Of a stretch of 64,000 nt of DNA, positions 25,714 through 34,665 are shown piece after piece. Origin of the DNA: Streptomyces sp. SID12501. Lineage in GTDB: Bacteria > Actinomycetota > Actinomycetes > Streptomycetales > Streptomycetaceae. The stretch lies in the NCBI RefSeq assembly GCF_010550245.1, contig NZ_JAAGLU010000001.1:124001-188000 (forward strand), written 5' to 3'. The notes under the pieces were generated by a model. That model was not told the DNA's origin. It made no database searches and saw only the letters and a list, made by a program, of their open reading frames with translations. Each line of letters opens with the position of its first letter. The first letter of the stretch is position 1. A program made the translations under genes and the position numbers.

Positions 25714-27051
25714 TTATCCGGCCAGGCTGAAGCGCTCGAAGTGGGTCTGCGACTTGGGCACGCCCAGTTCCCGCAGGCTGCGCAGCACCGCGTTCATCAT
25801 GGGCGGCGGGCCGCACAGGAAGACGTCCCGGTCCGCGATGTCCGGCACCAGCTTCGCCAGCTCGGCCGGGGCCAGCTTGTCGGGGGCGACCGGCCCGCTC
25901 ACCAGGTGCAGCTCGGCGCCCTTGGCGTGGGCGAGGTCCCGCAGCTCCTGGTAGAGGACGGCGTCCTGGTCCCTGGCGACCCGGTAGATGACCACGGCGT
26001 GGCCCTGGATCTCCTCAAGCAGCGCGCGGATGGGCGTGACGCCCACTCCGCCGGCGATGAGGACGGCCTCCGGCCGGGTGCGGTGCAGCGCGGTGAACGC
26101 GCCGTACGGGCCCTCGGCGAAGACGCGGGTGCCGACCGGGATGTGCTTCAGGGCGGCGGTGCCGTCGCCGGCCACCTTCGCGGTCAGCCGCAGCGTCCTG
26201 CCGTCGGGCGCCGCCGACAGCGAGAAGGGGTTCGCCTGCCACCAGCGGTCCTTGGTGAGGAACCGCCACAGGAAGAACTGGCCGGCCCGGGCGGGCAGCT
26301 TGTCGAGGTCGCGGCCCGTCATGTAGATCGACACGACGTTGTCGGCCTCGGGAACGACGGCCGAGACACGGAGCTGGTGACGGAGGTTCTTGCGCAGCGG
26401 CAGCACCACCCGGCCCAGGAACACCGAACCGAGCGCCACGCTCCACAGGGCCCACCAGTACGTGGTGGCGGCGGACGACGAGGTGAACGTCGTACCGACC
26501 CCGACCTGGTGCGTGAACGCCAGGACGACCGCCACGTAGGTGTACAGGTGGATGAAGTGCCAGGTCTCGTAGGCGAGGCGGCGGCGGGCGTAGCGCGCGG
26601 AGACCGCGCCGATGACCATGATCAGGACGAGGGCGACGATCGCGCGCAGCACGCCCTCGGTGGTCTCGGCCAGCTCCACCAGCTCGTCGACCGGGCCCAT
26701 GGACGTGCCCTCGGCGTAGCCGAAGGTGATGAACACCGCGTGGGACATCAGCGTCCACAGCAGTCCGAAGCCGACCCAGCGGTGCCAGGAGGTCAGCCGG
26801 TCCATGCCGATGCGGTGGTCAAGCCACGGCAGCCGGGCCACCAGCACCAGCTGGAAGGCCATGACGAGGGCGCCGTACAGCCCGGCGAGCCGGCCCATCA
26901 CGATCAGGGCGTTCGAGGCGAACCCGGCCTGGAAGAAGAAGACGGTCACGACGGCCACGTTGGCGGCCAGCACGGCGTACAGGCCGGTGCGGGCCACCAC
27001 TTTGGGGCGTATCGCCGTGGGGGGCGCGGGACGCGATTGGACGGTCGTCAC
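25714..27051 (-). CDS. Ferric-reductase-like transmembrane flavocytochrome
   Basis: A 445-residue membrane oxidoreductase. About six helices form a ferric-reductase-like haem domain (residues ~20-220) with histidines in SWHRWVGFGLLW, MSHAVFITFG, WHFIHLYTYVAVVLAFTHQV. A ferredoxin-NADP reductase module follows: FAD site QFFLWRF, NPFSLS, and NADP site VLIAGGVGVTPIRALLEE, ending DVFLCGPPPMM and FERFSLAG. It passes NAD(P)H electrons across the membrane. GTG at 27051 has AAGGAG upstream; a longer frame to 27090 is disfavoured. It is first of the operon with FMN protein and ApbE. Confidence 0.87.
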   Translation of the reverse strand: MTTVQSRPAPPTAIRPKVVARTGLYAVLAANVAVVTVFFFQAGFASNALIVMGRLAGLYGALVMAFQLVLVARLPWLDHRIGMDRLTSWHRWVGFGLLWTLMSHAVFITFGYAEGTSMGPVDELVELAETTEGVLRAIVALVLIMVIGAVSARYARRRLAYETWHFIHLYTYVAVVLAFTHQVGVGTTFTSSSAATTYWWALWSVALGSVFLGRVVLPLRKNLRHQLRVSAVVPEADNVVSIYMTGRDLDKLPARAGQFFLWRFLTKDRWWQANPFSLSAAPDGRTLRLTAKVAGDGTAALKHIPVGTRVFAEGPYGAFTALHRTRPEAVLIAGGVGVTPIRALLEEIQGHAVVIYRVARDQDAVLYQELRDLAHAKGAELHLVSGPVAPDKLAPAELAKLVPDIADRDVFLCGPPPMMNAVLRSLRELGVPKSQTHFERFSLAG

Positions 27052-27183
27052 GGACGGTGCTCCTTGATCGGATCCAGGAACACAGAGCATGACCGACGGT
27101 AGCTGTCGTTCAGCTGTCGTTGGACTTTCAAGTTGTTATCGATCTCGCGTTCGGAGGGGAAGAGGTGTGGTGTCTGATGCGGC

Positions 27184-27900
27184 GTGCAGCACTATGAGCA
27201 CGTGGAAAAAGTACGACTTCTCGTTGTGGACGACGATCCGCCCATCGCCGACCTGGTCGCGACGGTCGCCCGCTACGAGGGCTGGGAGGCGGTCACCGCG
27301 TACTCCGGTGAGGAGGCGCTGACCAGGGCCGCCGAGTTCCATCCGGACATCGTGGTGCTCGACCTGATGCTCCCGGGCCTCGACGGCTTCGCCGTGCTCG
27401 ACCGGCTGCGGCTGTCGGGCACGATGGTGCCCGTGGTGTTTCTCACCGCCCGTGACGGAGTCGCCGACCGGGTCGCGGGGCTCACCCGGGGCGGCGACGA
27501 CTACCTGGTCAAACCCTTCGCCGTGGAGGAGCTGATGGCCCGGCTACGGACCGTGCTGCGCCGCAGCGCCGGCCCCGCCTTCCAGCGGTCCGTGCTCCGG
27601 GTGGCCGACCTGACGATGGACGAGGACACCCGCGAGGTCCGCCGCGGCGACAAACGGCTCACCCTCACCCCGACCGAGTACGAGGTGCTGCGCTACCTGA
27701 TGCGCAAGTCGCCGACCGTGCTCACCAAGGCACAGATCCTCGACCACGTCTGGGAGTACGGCTTCGGCGGCCGTTCCAACGTCGTGGAACTGGTCGTCAG
27801 CCGGCTGCGCCGCAAGCTCGACGATCCCGACCAGCACGACGAAGCGCTGATCCACACCGTGCGGGGTGTCGGCTACGTGGTCCGGCAGGTCGGCGAGTGA
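27184..27900 (+). CDS. OmpR-family response regulator
   Basis: A 238-residue regulator with an N-terminal receiver (VVDDDPPIADL acid pocket, phospho-acceptor Asp near residue 60 in VVLDLMLPG, Lys in YLVKPFAVEEL) and a C-terminal winged helix (LTPTEYEVLRYLMRKSPTVL, VSRLRRKLDDP, HTVRGVGYVV). It is coupled by GTGA to the histidine kinase and is divergent from the electron-transfer operon, which it may control. The GTG at 27184 is the longest start; a GTG at 27202 is also possible. Confidence 0.9.
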   Translation: MQHYEHVEKVRLLVVDDDPPIADLVATVARYEGWEAVTAYSGEEALTRAAEFHPDIVVLDLMLPGLDGFAVLDRLRLSGTMVPVVFLTARDGVADRVAGLTRGGDDYLVKPFAVEELMARLRTVLRRSAGPAFQRSVLRVADLTMDEDTREVRRGDKRLTLTPTEYEVLRYLMRKSPTVLTKAQILDHVWEYGFGGRSNVVELVVSRLRRKLDDPDQHDEALIHTVRGVGYVVRQVGE

Positions 27901-29384
27901 TCGGCCACTGCCGGGAGAACTACCGCAGGCTGCGGCTGGGCACGCGGCTGGCGCTGGGCATGGGCGTGCTCTCGCTGGCCGTGTTCGCCGTCGTCGGCGC
28001 GTCGCTGTCGATGTACATGCGGGAGTACCTGGAACGCCAGCTCAGCGACCAGATGAAGATGGTCCAGACCGCCCAGTCCAAGGACGTCGTGGACTACGGC
28101 AGTGTGCAGGGAAAGCCGTACTACGGCTGGTACACCGCCTCGTACAAGGTCTCGGGCAGCAAGCCCGTACTCCGCGAGCCCGCCGACGTGCCGAAGGACT
28201 CCGCCGAACTTCTCACCACGGCCGAAGATGTGCGCGCCACCGACACCGACCCCGTCCTGCGCACCGCGCGCATCGACGGGGAGGCCTACCGACTGCGCGC
28301 CTGCGAGGTCGAGGACGGGGTCGTCCTGGTCACCGCGGCGCCCATGGACGACATAGAGAACACGATGGACCGGCTGGTCACGGTCCAGGTCGTCGCCTTC
28401 GCGCTCGCCCTGCTGGGCCTCGTGGTCTTCGGCCGCGCGGTGCTGCGGCGCGGCCTCAGGCCCCTCAGCGACATGGCCCACACCGCACGCGGCATCACCT
28501 CGCACGACTTCACCGACTCCGCCCGGCTGCCCGTACGCGCCGACCGGGGCAACGGCGGCCCCGAGGTCGAGGAACTGCGCACCGCGTTCAACACCATGCT
28601 CGAACACATCGACGACTCGCTCGCCGTGCGCACCGAGGCCGAACAGCGCCTGCGCCGTTTCGTCGCCGACGCCTCGCACGAGCTCCGCACACCCTTGATG
28701 TCGGTACGGGGCTATGCGGACCTCTTCCAGTACGCCGCCGCCAACGAGCCCGGCGAACGGGACCGGCACCTGGCCCGGCTGCGCGCCGAGGCGGCCCGGA
28801 TGGGCGTCCTCCTCGACGACCTGCTGCTGCTCGCCCGGCTGGACGCGGCCCAGGTCGAGACACCGCTGCGCCCGGAGAACGCCGACCTGGTGGAACTGGC
28901 CGCCCAGGCGGCGGACGCTTTCCGCGCGGGCCACCCGGAGCATCCGCTGACGGTGACGGCGCCCCCGAAGGAACTGTGGCTGCGACTCGATCCGTTGCGT
29001 ATCCGGCAGGTCCTGGACAACCTGCTGACCAACGCGGCCGTGCACACGCCCGCAGGCACCGCGGTGTCCTTGGACCTGACCGTCGACAAGGGTGACAAGG
29101 CCGACGATGGCGGCAACGGTGCCGGCTGTCACGCGGTGGTCCGGGTCGCCGACGCGGGTCCCGGCATCCCGGCCGCCGACCAGGACCGGGTCTTCGACCG
29201 CTTCTACCGCGTCGACAAGGCCCGCAGCCGCGACCGGGGCGGCAGCGGCCTCGGACTCGCGGTCGCGCTCTCCCTGGCCCGGGCCCACGGCGGCACCCTC
29301 GACCTGACCAGCGGCCCCGGCCGCACCGCCTTCACCCTGCGCATCCCGCTCGACAGGATGGACCGACCGAACAGAAAGACCTGA
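27897..29384 (+). CDS. Sensor histidine kinase
   Basis: A 495-residue membrane kinase: first helix near residues 18-40, an extracytoplasmic sensor of about 130 residues, a second helix (VTVQVVAFALALLGLVVFG), a HAMP region, the phospho-acceptor His261 in ASHELRTPLMS, and an ATPase domain with VLDNLLTNAAVHTP, VADAGPGIP and GGSGLGLAVALSLA. The GTG start overlaps the response regulator stop. The signal is unknown, though position suggests redox or metal control of the divergent flavocytochrome operon. Its stop codon lies inside an 18-bp tandem repeat. Confidence 0.9.
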   Translation: MIGHCRENYRRLRLGTRLALGMGVLSLAVFAVVGASLSMYMREYLERQLSDQMKMVQTAQSKDVVDYGSVQGKPYYGWYTASYKVSGSKPVLREPADVPKDSAELLTTAEDVRATDTDPVLRTARIDGEAYRLRACEVEDGVVLVTAAPMDDIENTMDRLVTVQVVAFALALLGLVVFGRAVLRRGLRPLSDMAHTARGITSHDFTDSARLPVRADRGNGGPEVEELRTAFNTMLEHIDDSLAVRTEAEQRLRRFVADASHELRTPLMSVRGYADLFQYAAANEPGERDRHLARLRAEAARMGVLLDDLLLLARLDAAQVETPLRPENADLVELAAQAADAFRAGHPEHPLTVTAPPKELWLRLDPLRIRQVLDNLLTNAAVHTPAGTAVSLDLTVDKGDKADDGGNGAGCHAVVRVADAGPGIPAADQDRVFDRFYRVDKARSRDRGGSGLGLAVALSLARAHGGTLDLTSGPGRTAFTLRIPLDRMDRPNRKT

Positions 29385-29472
29385 CCGAACAGAAAGACCT
29401 GACCGAAGAGAAAGTCCTGACCGAGGACAACGACCTGCCCGAACAGAACGACCTACTGAACAAAAACGACTC
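29365..29472 (+). repeat. Six 18-bp tandem repeats across the kinase stop codon
   Basis: The unit GACCGAACAGAAAGACCT occurs twice exactly (29365, 29383) and then in four increasingly diverged copies to 29472. The kinase stop TGA is at 29382-29384. Confidence 0.85.
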
Positions 29473-29516
29473 AGTCCGAACGGCTCAGCACGGACGATCT
29501 GAGGAGACCCCCCACT

Positions 29517-30158
29517 GTGAACGTACTGATCGTTTTCGCCCATCCCGAACTCTGCTCATTCAACGGCGCGTTGAAGGTCAGAGCCGTGGACGTCCTGAAG
29601 CGGGCCGGGCACGAGGTCGTGGTCAGCGACCTGTACCGGCTCGGCTGGAAGGCCGCCGTCGACGCCGACGACTTCCCCGGGGTCTGGACCGACCCCGACT
29701 TCCTGGACGTCCCCGCAGAGCAGGAACGTGTGTCGGCGGCCCACGAGACCCCGCCCGACGTCCTCGCCGAACAGGAGAAGGTCGCCCGGTGCGATCTGAT
29801 GATCCTCCAGTTCCCCCTGTGGTGGTCCGGTATGCCGGCCATCCTCAAGGGCTGGGTCGACCGCACGATGGCCCGCGGCTTCGCCTACGGGAAGGGGCGC
29901 GCCTACGGCACCGGCCCGCTCAGAGGCAGACGCGCCCTGGTGTGCACGACCACCGGCACCCCCTCCGGCCTCTACGGCCCCGACGGCACCGACGACGACC
30001 TGGACCGCGCCCTCTGGCCCATCCAACACGGCATCCTCGGCTGCCTGGGCTTCGACGTCCTGCCGCCGTTCGTCGCACGCGCCCCCGGGGAGGCGTCGGC
30101 GAAGCAGCGGGAGGAGTACCTCACGGAATACGCCGAACGCCTGCTGGCCGTGCCCTGA
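29517..30158 (+). CDS. NAD(P)H quinone oxidoreductase-like flavoprotein
   Basis: A 213-residue flavodoxin-fold enzyme of the NQO1/MdaB group, which reduces quinones by two electrons using FMN or FAD. It opens VLIVFAHPELCSFNGAL and has the flavin-binding LMILQFPLWWSGMPAILKGWVDR and TTTGTPSGLYGP. The start at 29517 is a GTG (GTGAACGTACTG); GAGGAG lies about 12 bases upstream. A hairpin follows the gene. Confidence 0.82.
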   Translation: MNVLIVFAHPELCSFNGALKVRAVDVLKRAGHEVVVSDLYRLGWKAAVDADDFPGVWTDPDFLDVPAEQERVSAAHETPPDVLAEQEKVARCDLMILQFPLWWSGMPAILKGWVDRTMARGFAYGKGRAYGTGPLRGRRALVCTTTGTPSGLYGPDGTDDDLDRALWPIQHGILGCLGFDVLPPFVARAPGEASAKQREEYLTEYAERLLAVP

Positions 30159-30198
30159 AGGGGCGTGGGGCCGCATCGACACGCGGCTCCCTCACCGA

Positions 30199-30220
30199 CG
30201 AGGTGAGCGCCCTCACCTCG
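30199..30220. terminator. Hairpin terminator
   Basis: CGAGGTGAG and CTCACCTCG form a 9-bp stem with a CGCC loop between the convergent quinone reductase and TetR genes. Confidence 0.65.
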
Positions 30221-30252
30221 CGTCAGTGGCGCGGCCCCAACTCCCGTACGAG

Positions 30253-30846
30253 CTACTCCCGTACGAGGGATGCCACATGGTCGGTGACCGTGTCGACGAT
30301 GTCCATACAGGCCTTCTCGTCGCCGAGGGCGAGGAAGTTGAGCGTCAGCCCGTCCGTCATCGCGGCCAGATAGCGGGCCAACACCGGGACGGGAACGCTC
30401 AGTTCGAAGCCCATGGTCTCGCGCAGCTGCTCCAGCAGTCCGGCGTACGTGTCGGCGTACAGCTCGTACTGCCGACGGGCCAGATGCGCGAACTCCGGCT
30501 CGCGCAGGGCGTACTGGGTGAGTTCGTACGTCAGCATGTGCTCGCCCGGGTGAGCGGCCACATGGTCCCAGTACGCCCTGAAGCCCGCCCGGATCGTCTC
30601 CTGGAGGGTGGGCCGCGGCTGGATCGCCTCCCGCACCACATCGACGAAGTGGTCCATGATCGTCGTGATGACCGACTCGATCAGGGCCTGCTTGGAGTCG
30701 AAGCAGTAGTGGAAGACGCTCAGCGACACGCCGGCCTCCGCGGCGATGGACCGGGTCGTCGTCCTGGGGACGCCGTCCCGGGTCATCGCGCGGATGGCCG
30801 CCTCGGTCAGCTGCCGACGCCGTTCGGCCGACGGCTTGCGTGCCAT
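30253..30846 (-). CDS. TetR family regulator
   Basis: A 197-residue TetR regulator: HTH at residues ~10-55 (RRRQLTEAAIRAMTRDGVPRTTTRSIAAEAGVSLSVFHYCFDSKQAL), with a typical helical C-terminal domain (BetI/TetR_C_6-like). The ATG at 30846 is chosen because GGGGGAG is four bases upstream; the frame is open to 30945 without a better start. It lies 22 bases downstream of the secreted dipeptidase-like gene and may be in its transcript. Confidence 0.85.
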   Translation of the reverse strand: MARKPSAERRRQLTEAAIRAMTRDGVPRTTTRSIAAEAGVSLSVFHYCFDSKQALIESVITTIMDHFVDVVREAIQPRPTLQETIRAGFRAYWDHVAAHPGEHMLTYELTQYALREPEFAHLARRQYELYADTYAGLLEQLRETMGFELSVPVPVLARYLAAMTDGLTLNFLALGDEKACMDIVDTVTDHVASLVRE

Positions 30847-30868
30847 GAACTCCCCCTGGGTACGGAAC

Positions 30869-32941
30869 TCAGCTGCTGTAGACACCCACTTCGTAGAGTG
30901 AGTATCCCCAGTCCGTGCCCCGATCCAGTCCGTGGACGCGCACATAGCGGGCCGGAACTCCCGCGAACTGCGCGGTGTCCAGGCCGCCGTCGCCGACGGT
31001 CGTCGACCACGCGGTCTGCCAGGTCGTACCGTCGGTCGAGAGCTCGATGCGGTACTCCTTGCCGAACGCCTTCTCCCAGTCGAGCGTGACCCGCTTGACC
31101 AGGTTCGTCGACCCGAGGTCGAGCTGGAGCCACTGGTCGTCGCTCCAGTCGCTCGCCCAGCGGGTACCCGAGTCGCCGTCCACGGCGCGGCCGGGCTGGT
31201 AGCTGGTGAACGGGTTCGACTCGGACGAACTGGCCGTCGCCGTCACGCCCTTGGCGAGGTTCACCCCGGCCTTGTGGGCCTCCGAGGCACCCCAGGTGCC
31301 GAGGTAGGACTCGGCGCCCCGGAACAGGTCGCTCACCGCGTCCGCGCCGCCGACCTGCTTGATGTCCTGGATCCAGTCCGGGATCATCCCGACGTGCGCG
31401 GCCCCGTCCGTGTTGATGTCCCAGGTACGTGAACCGGTGGTCTGCCGGTCGATCACCGAGCCGCCGTCGACACTGGTGAAGGGGTACGTCACCGTCGTAC
31501 CGGTGTCCGTGCCGCGCGGAGCGGGGTGGTCGCCGATGCCGTTGAAGTCGGTGCCGTAGCCGTAGCCCTTGTTGTACTTGGTGCGCAGGGCGTCGGTGCG
31601 CGCGGCCTCCGCGACGAACTCCTTGGAGGAGTGCATGTACTGGGCGATGAAGCCGCCGAGGCCGTAGACCCGGTCGGTCCAGTTGAGGTCCATCCAGCTG
31701 TGCGAGGAGAGGACGCCCGGGTAGGCCTCCGACTCGAAGATGTCCATCGCCTGACCGGCGGCCTTGACGCCCATGTGGTCGATTTCCAGCATCATCTTGC
31801 GCTTCATCATGCCGCGCACCGCGTAGTCACCGAGCGCGGTGAGCCCGCGCTTGTTGCACTGCGCGTCCGAGGCGTACGTCGGCAGCTCGGTGCCTGCCGG
31901 CAGGTCTTCCGTCGCGCTGGTCGCCGTGGCGCCGCCGATGGGGTTGTCGTGCATCGCGGTCGTGCACTTCTCCGTCTGCCAGAAAGTGCCCGTCGACAGG
32001 AACTGGCCGACGTTGATCGCGGTACCGAGACCGTCCTCGTCGAACCGCACCCCGCACAGCGCGTTGTCGAACTTGTGGCACAGGAACATGCTGCGCACAC
32101 CCAGGCCGTACAGCTCGTCGAGGCCCTTGTCGATGTCGGCCTTGCTGCACTGCGCGATGTCCAGGATCTGCTTGCAGCCGAAGGGCTCCGAGGTCTCGAC
32201 ACCGAGTACGACGGCCAGCTTGCCCTGCTTGATCACCTCACGCGCCTGTGCGCTGTCGGTGACGATCCGGAACCAGCCCTTGCCGGTGCCGCCGTACTGC
32301 GCGTCGATGAAGTCCTGGAGCTGGTACGTCAGTTTCGCCTGGAGACGGATGGACGTCATCTCGTCGCAACTGCGGTCCTTGAACGGGTAGACCGAGCAGA
32401 TCACGCCGTTGGTGACCAGGTCGTTGACCAGCACACGCTGACCGCCGCGCCAGGCGCGCTCGACCCAGGCGTAGTAGTTCGCCTGATGGGTCATCGAGTC
32501 GTACGCGGGCCAGTCCTTGAACGTCGGGTAGCCGACCGGGTCGTGCTTGCCGTCGCCGCCGTGGGTGATGTAGTCGAAGAGCGCGAGGGTGCCGTCCGGG
32601 TAGTGCTCCGGACAGTCCTTGAGGGCGTCGGCGATCCCGCTGGTGGAGAAGACCTTCCCGCAGATGAGCCGCCCGCCGAAGGCCTCGTTGGAGAACAGGT
32701 GGTTGTGCGCGTCGACGAACCCCTGTACCTCGCCCTGGGCGTTGGTGCCCTTGAAGGGCTCGCCCGTGACGTTGATCTGGGAGTCGGGCGTCGGGCGCGC
32801 GGTCGGTGTCCACCAGTCCGTGCCGGCCGCCGAACTGGGCCCGGTGCCGAGCATCAGCGCCATCACGGCGAGGAGCAGGGGCAGCACGGTCAGGGGTCTG
32901 CGTCCTCGATGCGGGCGGGGCGGGAAAGCAGGCTCGGTCAT
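30869..32941 (-). CDS. Secreted dipeptidase/amidohydrolase-like protein with CBM32
   Basis: A 690-residue exported protein. After a signal peptide (VLPLLLAVMALMLGTG, cleavage near SSAAG) comes a TIM-barrel metallohydrolase domain, with the first metal motif FVDAHNHLFS near residue 76, further candidate ligands in LEIDHMG and VLSSHSWMDL, and GIGDHPAPRG late. The last ~140 residues are an F5/8 type C (discoidin, CBM32) domain: ATASSSESNPFTSYQPGRAVDGDSGTRWASDW and VRVHGLDRGTDWGYSLYEVGV. It probably acts on a carbohydrate- or wall-bound substrate. The actual bond cleaved is unknown. ATG at 32941; a GTG is just upstream. Confidence 0.75.
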   Translation of the reverse strand: MTEPAFPPRPHRGRRPLTVLPLLLAVMALMLGTGPSSAAGTDWWTPTARPTPDSQINVTGEPFKGTNAQGEVQGFVDAHNHLFSNEAFGGRLICGKVFSTSGIADALKDCPEHYPDGTLALFDYITHGGDGKHDPVGYPTFKDWPAYDSMTHQANYYAWVERAWRGGQRVLVNDLVTNGVICSVYPFKDRSCDEMTSIRLQAKLTYQLQDFIDAQYGGTGKGWFRIVTDSAQAREVIKQGKLAVVLGVETSEPFGCKQILDIAQCSKADIDKGLDELYGLGVRSMFLCHKFDNALCGVRFDEDGLGTAINVGQFLSTGTFWQTEKCTTAMHDNPIGGATATSATEDLPAGTELPTYASDAQCNKRGLTALGDYAVRGMMKRKMMLEIDHMGVKAAGQAMDIFESEAYPGVLSSHSWMDLNWTDRVYGLGGFIAQYMHSSKEFVAEAARTDALRTKYNKGYGYGTDFNGIGDHPAPRGTDTGTTVTYPFTSVDGGSVIDRQTTGSRTWDINTDGAAHVGMIPDWIQDIKQVGGADAVSDLFRGAESYLGTWGASEAHKAGVNLAKGVTATASSSESNPFTSYQPGRAVDGDSGTRWASDWSDDQWLQLDLGSTNLVKRVTLDWEKAFGKEYRIELSTDGTTWQTAWSTTVGDGGLDTAQFAGVPARYVRVHGLDRGTDWGYSLYEVGVYSS

Positions 32942-33135
32942 CACTCACGTCCTCGCACAAAGGTTTGTCATGGCTCGCGCAACACTGTGATGAGGATCGC
33001 GACAGCAAGGTGATGGAGTCAATAGTCCGGGACGCTTGACCTGATAGCCGGATCGGCCCTAAAGGGGGACTTCTGTGCGTGAACCGCACGAGAACATCTC
33101 GCCGATCGGGCGTGAACTGTGTGCAAGTATGGAGA

Positions 33136-33174
33136 ACAATATTGTTGACAATGTTGTCCGTCTAGATTTAGCGT
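33136..33174 (+). promoter_or_regulatory. Promoter with GntR-type operator
   Basis: ACAATATTGT and the palindrome ATTGTTGACAAT (33141-33152) overlap a -35 TTGACA (33145-33150); 18 bp on is TAGCGT as -10. The ATTGTTGACAA core recurs before the transporter gene at 37573. Autoregulation by the GntR protein is inferred. Confidence 0.65.
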
Positions 33175-33200
33175 CGACAGGCACTCACTCAGGAGGGCAC

Positions 33201-33851
33201 ATGCCGAACCAGGCCCGTCCAGGCACCGGAGAGCAGGCCAAGCAGCACGCGCTGGAGCGGCTGCGGCAGGCGATCCTGCGCGGCGACATGTCGCCGGCTC
33301 AGCGGCTGGTGGAGAACGAACTCGCCGAGCAGTTCGGTGTGACACGGGCCAGCGTCCGGGCGGCGCTGATCGAGTTGGAGTCGGAGGGGCTGGTCGAGCG
33401 GATCCTCAACCGCGGCTCGCGGGTGCGGGTGGTGACAGTGGAGGAAGCGGTCGCCATCACCGAGTGCCGGATGGTCCTCGAAGGGCTGTGTGCGGCCAAG
33501 GCGGCCGTGGCGGCCACCGACGGCCAACTGGCCGAACTGACCGGCCTGGGCGAGGCGATGGCGAAGGCCGTCGCCGACGGCGAGCCGGTCACGTACTCCG
33601 AACTCAACCAAGAACTGCACGCCAGGATCAGACAGTTCTCCGGCCAGCGGACGGCCGTGGAACTCCTGGAGAAGCTCAACGCCCAGTTGGTGCGTCACCG
33701 TTTCCAGCTCGCGCTGCGACCGGGGCGTCCCCAGCAGTCCCTGGGTGAACACCTGGCCATGGTCGAGACGATCACGGCCAGGGACCCGCAGGCGGCCGAA
33801 GCGGCCGCTCGCGCCCATCTCACGAGCGTGATCGCCGCGTTGCGCGAATAG
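33201..33851 (+). CDS. GntR/FCD-family regulator of the gallate-like cluster
   Basis: A 216-residue FadR-type GntR regulator. The winged helix (residues ~10-75) reads LERLRQAILRGDMSPAQRLVENELAEQFGVTRASVRAALIELESEGLVER. The C-terminal FCD ligand domain shows ITECRMVLEGLCAAKAA and LNQELHARIRQFSG with metal/ligand histidines, and SLGEHLAMVETI. The ATG at 33201 follows AGGAGGG. It heads a run of genes for aromatic ring fission products. It likely represses the pathway and transporter and responds to a pathway acid. Known gallate clusters use LysR-type GalR instead. Confidence 0.85.
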   Translation: MPNQARPGTGEQAKQHALERLRQAILRGDMSPAQRLVENELAEQFGVTRASVRAALIELESEGLVERILNRGSRVRVVTVEEAVAITECRMVLEGLCAAKAAVAATDGQLAELTGLGEAMAKAVADGEPVTYSELNQELHARIRQFSGQRTAVELLEKLNAQLVRHRFQLALRPGRPQQSLGEHLAMVETITARDPQAAEAAARAHLTSVIAALRE

Positions 33852-33915
33852 CGCGTTGCGCGGATGACGCCGCCGGGGTGGGCCGACCGATCTGTCCACC
33901 AAGGAGATCTCTGCC

Positions 33916-34665
33916 ATGACACACGGTGCGGTGCCCGCCGCCGCTCGCTCGACACTGGTGATCAGCGCACACGCCGGTGACTTCGTCTGGCGGGCGGGGG
34001 GTGCCATCGCCCTGGCGGCCTCGCGCGGCGAGAAGGTCGTCATCGCGTGCCTGTCCTACGGGGAACGCGGCGAGTCCGCCAAGGCCTGGCGGGAGGGCAG
34101 GTCGCTCGACGAGATCAAGGGGATACGCCGGACCGAGGCCGAGCAGGCCGCCGCCGCGCTCGGCGCCGAGGTCCGCTTCCTCGACGCCGGCGACTACCCC
34201 CTCCTCGCCACACCCGAGCTGACCGACCGCCTCGTGGGCATCTACCGCGACACGCAGCCCGACGTCGTGCTCACCCACCCGCTGTCCGACCCCTACAACG
34301 CCGACCACCCGGCCGCCGCCCGCATGGCCCTCGACGCACGCATCCTCGCCCAGGCCATCGGCTACCCGGCCCCCGGTGAAGTCCTGGGCGCGCCACCGGT
34401 GTTCTTCTTCGAACCCCACCAGCCGGAGATGTGCGACTTCACTCCGCAGGTACTGCTCGACATCACCGAGGTGTTCGACACCAAGCGCAAGGCCATGGAG
34501 TGTCTGCCGGCCCAGCAGCACCTGTGGGACTACTACACCGACCTCGCCAAACGGCGTGGCGTCCAGCTCAAGCGCAACGCCGGCCCCAACCTCGGCCTGC
34601 CGCACACCACTTACGGCGAGGCCTATATGCGCCCCTACCCGCAGGTCACGGGGGAACTGGCATGA
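33916..34665 (+). CDS. galB: 4-oxalomesaconate hydratase (GalB-like, PIG-L family)
   Basis: A 249-residue LmbE/PIG-L fold protein. It has the GalB-specific form of the metal motif, SAHAGDFVWRAGGAIA, instead of the AHPDD of deacetylases. Other GalB-like segments are LSYGERGESAKAWREG, HPLSDPYNADHPAAA, FFEPHQPEMCDF and HLWDYYTDLAKRRGVQLKRN. GalB adds water to 4-oxalomesaconate to give 4-carboxy-4-hydroxy-2-oxoadipate. The assignment rests on remembered similarity to Pseudomonas GalB and on the two partner genes that follow. ATG at 33916 has AAGGAGAT upstream; the stop overlaps galC (ATGA). Confidence 0.85.
   Translation: MTHGAVPAAARSTLVISAHAGDFVWRAGGAIALAASRGEKVVIACLSYGERGESAKAWREGRSLDEIKGIRRTEAEQAAAALGAEVRFLDAGDYPLLATPELTDRLVGIYRDTQPDVVLTHPLSDPYNADHPAAARMALDARILAQAIGYPAPGEVLGAPPVFFFEPHQPEMCDFTPQVLLDITEVFDTKRKAMECLPAQQHLWDYYTDLAKRRGVQLKRNAGPNLGLPHTTYGEAYMRPYPQVTGELA

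Noticed and set aside
30241..30269. CTCCCGTACGAG direct repeat at the end of the TetR gene
   Set aside because: Two copies only, inside and just past the coding end; no likely function.
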